Below, in pieces: positions 63,624-64,000 of a stretch of 64,000 nucleotides of DNA. The stretch is from Methanosarcinaceae archaeon (lineage in GTDB: Archaea; Halobacteriota; Methanosarcinia; Methanosarcinales; Methanosarcinaceae). Where the stretch lies: positions 1 to 64,000 of the forward strand of contig JAUWQD010000008.1 in the NCBI GenBank assembly GCA_030611265.1, written 5' to 3'. The notes beneath the pieces were generated by a model. That model was not told the DNA's origin, did not search any database, and saw only the letters and a list, made by a program, of their open reading frames with translations. Both the position numbers and the translations under genes were made by a program. How positions within the stretch are numbered: the first letter of the stretch is position 1; each line of letters begins with the position of its first letter.

Positions 63624-64000
63624 TTAGATACCTCCTTCACAAGATGCGCACCCGAGTGTCAGATTCGACGATTCTTTTTCTGCCATGTCAACATACGTTC
63701 TTTCAATCGCGACCTTTGCATACTTGATTAGCTGCAACAGCGGTATCTTCGAAGGACACTCCACTGCACAAAGACCACATTCTACACAATTCATAACATG
63801 CATCAACCGACAATCATCGAATTTACCCTGATCTGCTAAAATTGCTATACGTGTAGGGAGTATATCAACAGGACACACATCAACACATCGGGCACAATGG
63901 ATGCATGGTACGGGTTGGACAGACAAAATCTCAGAGGGAGACTGTATAAGAATCCCGGCAGTCTGCTTTACAACTGGTACTTCATCTGTGTACTGGGCAA
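63624..64000 (-). CDS. rnfC: Rnf complex subunit C, C-terminal part (runs off the window)
   Basis: The C-terminal 125 codons of RnfC. Two ferredoxin-type [4Fe-4S] motifs are visible: CIHCARCVDVCPVDILP and CVECGLCAVECPSKIPLLQL. The frame stays open to the window edge (AQYTDEVPVVKQTAGILIQS). The N-terminal SLBB/FMN domains lie outside. First visible gene of rnfCDGEAB; MmcA-type cytochrome, if present, would be further right. Confidence 0.94.
   Translation of the reverse strand, partial: AQYTDEVPVVKQTAGILIQSPSEILSVQPVPCIHCARCVDVCPVDILPTRIAILADQGKFDDCRLMHVMNCVECGLCAVECPSKIPLLQLIKYAKVAIERTYVDMAEKESSNLTLGCASCEGGI

Overview
The window is archaeal, most likely from a member of the Methanosarcinales. 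Evidence: a multi-OB-fold RPA with its COG3390 partner, topoisomerase VI subunit A, KEOPS subunit Cgi121, archaeal riboflavin synthase and RibL-type FAD synthetase, two Cdc48/VAT ATPases, KaiC-like ATPases, fused ADP-forming acetyl-CoA synthetase, and an Rnf complex. Rnf plus ADP-forming acetyl-CoA synthetase would fit an ANME-2-like anaerobic methanotroph or a close relative; that placement is inference, since no mcr, 16S or cytochrome gene lies in the window.

Layout. 1-4.0 kb: RPA operon and a Na+/H+ antiporter with an RCK domain (all minus). 4.0-10.3 kb: IS1634-like transposase remnant, a CheF-like protein and three secreted or membrane-anchored surface proteins (minus). 10.3-12.1 kb: gene-free, holding a 5' fragment of a group II intron and a series of imperfect inverted repeats. 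12.1-20.1 kb: KaiC-like ATPases, two P-loop-less relatives, small proteins, a ParA/winged-helix pair, and transposase and histidine-kinase debris. 20.3-32.0 kb: housekeeping genes (Ca2+/cation antiporter, Cdc48, HTH-CBS regulator, two aminotransferases, flavin genes ribC/ribH/ribL, Cgi121, GlpX-type FBPase, tRNA methylthiotransferase). 32.1-34.8 kb: duplicated small secreted proteins and a CLC channel. 35.3-41.4 kb: Fe-S flavoprotein, ADP-forming acetyl-CoA synthetase, DRTGG protein, phosphoglycerate kinase, AMMECR1. 42.0-46.1 kb: a two-component cluster. 46.1-49.3 kb: a small inverted-repeat element, a broken MFS copy, argC, a possible HEPN protein and a HicBA pair with a frameshifted toxin. 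49.3-58.9 kb: MarC, Top6A, an HsdR-N-like nuclease, the wHTH-Cdc48-Hsp20 stress operon, the intact MFS gene and a nucleoside deoxyribosyltransferase. 59.2-60.15 kb: tandem group II intron copies without an intact reverse transcriptase. 60.2-64.0 kb: rnfCDGEAB (minus), with rnfC running off the edge.

How genes fit together: ribC, ribH and ribL supply flavins, which Rnf subunits G and D and the 35.3 kb flavoprotein use. Cgi121 (t6A) and the methylthiotransferase (ms2t6A) act successively on tRNA A37. The wHTH-cdc48-hsp20 operon looks like a heat or protein-quality-control unit. Rnf couples ferredoxin oxidation to Na+ transport, and the antiporter at 2-4 kb would act on the same ion gradient.

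The most notable unexplained structure is a 63-bp interspersed element made of two successive hairpins. It has four full copies (26801, 40644, 46575, 49975) and partial copies at 1 and elsewhere. The stem sequences differ between copies but stay complementary. One copy sits where the start codon was in the duplicated MFS gene, and the intact MFS paralogue at 57250 shows the empty site. Another copy supplies the last codons of phosphoglycerate kinase. A second unusual structure is an array of four 17-nt palindromes (7-3-7) with covarying stems and about 25-bp spacing upstream of the acetyl-CoA synthetase gene.
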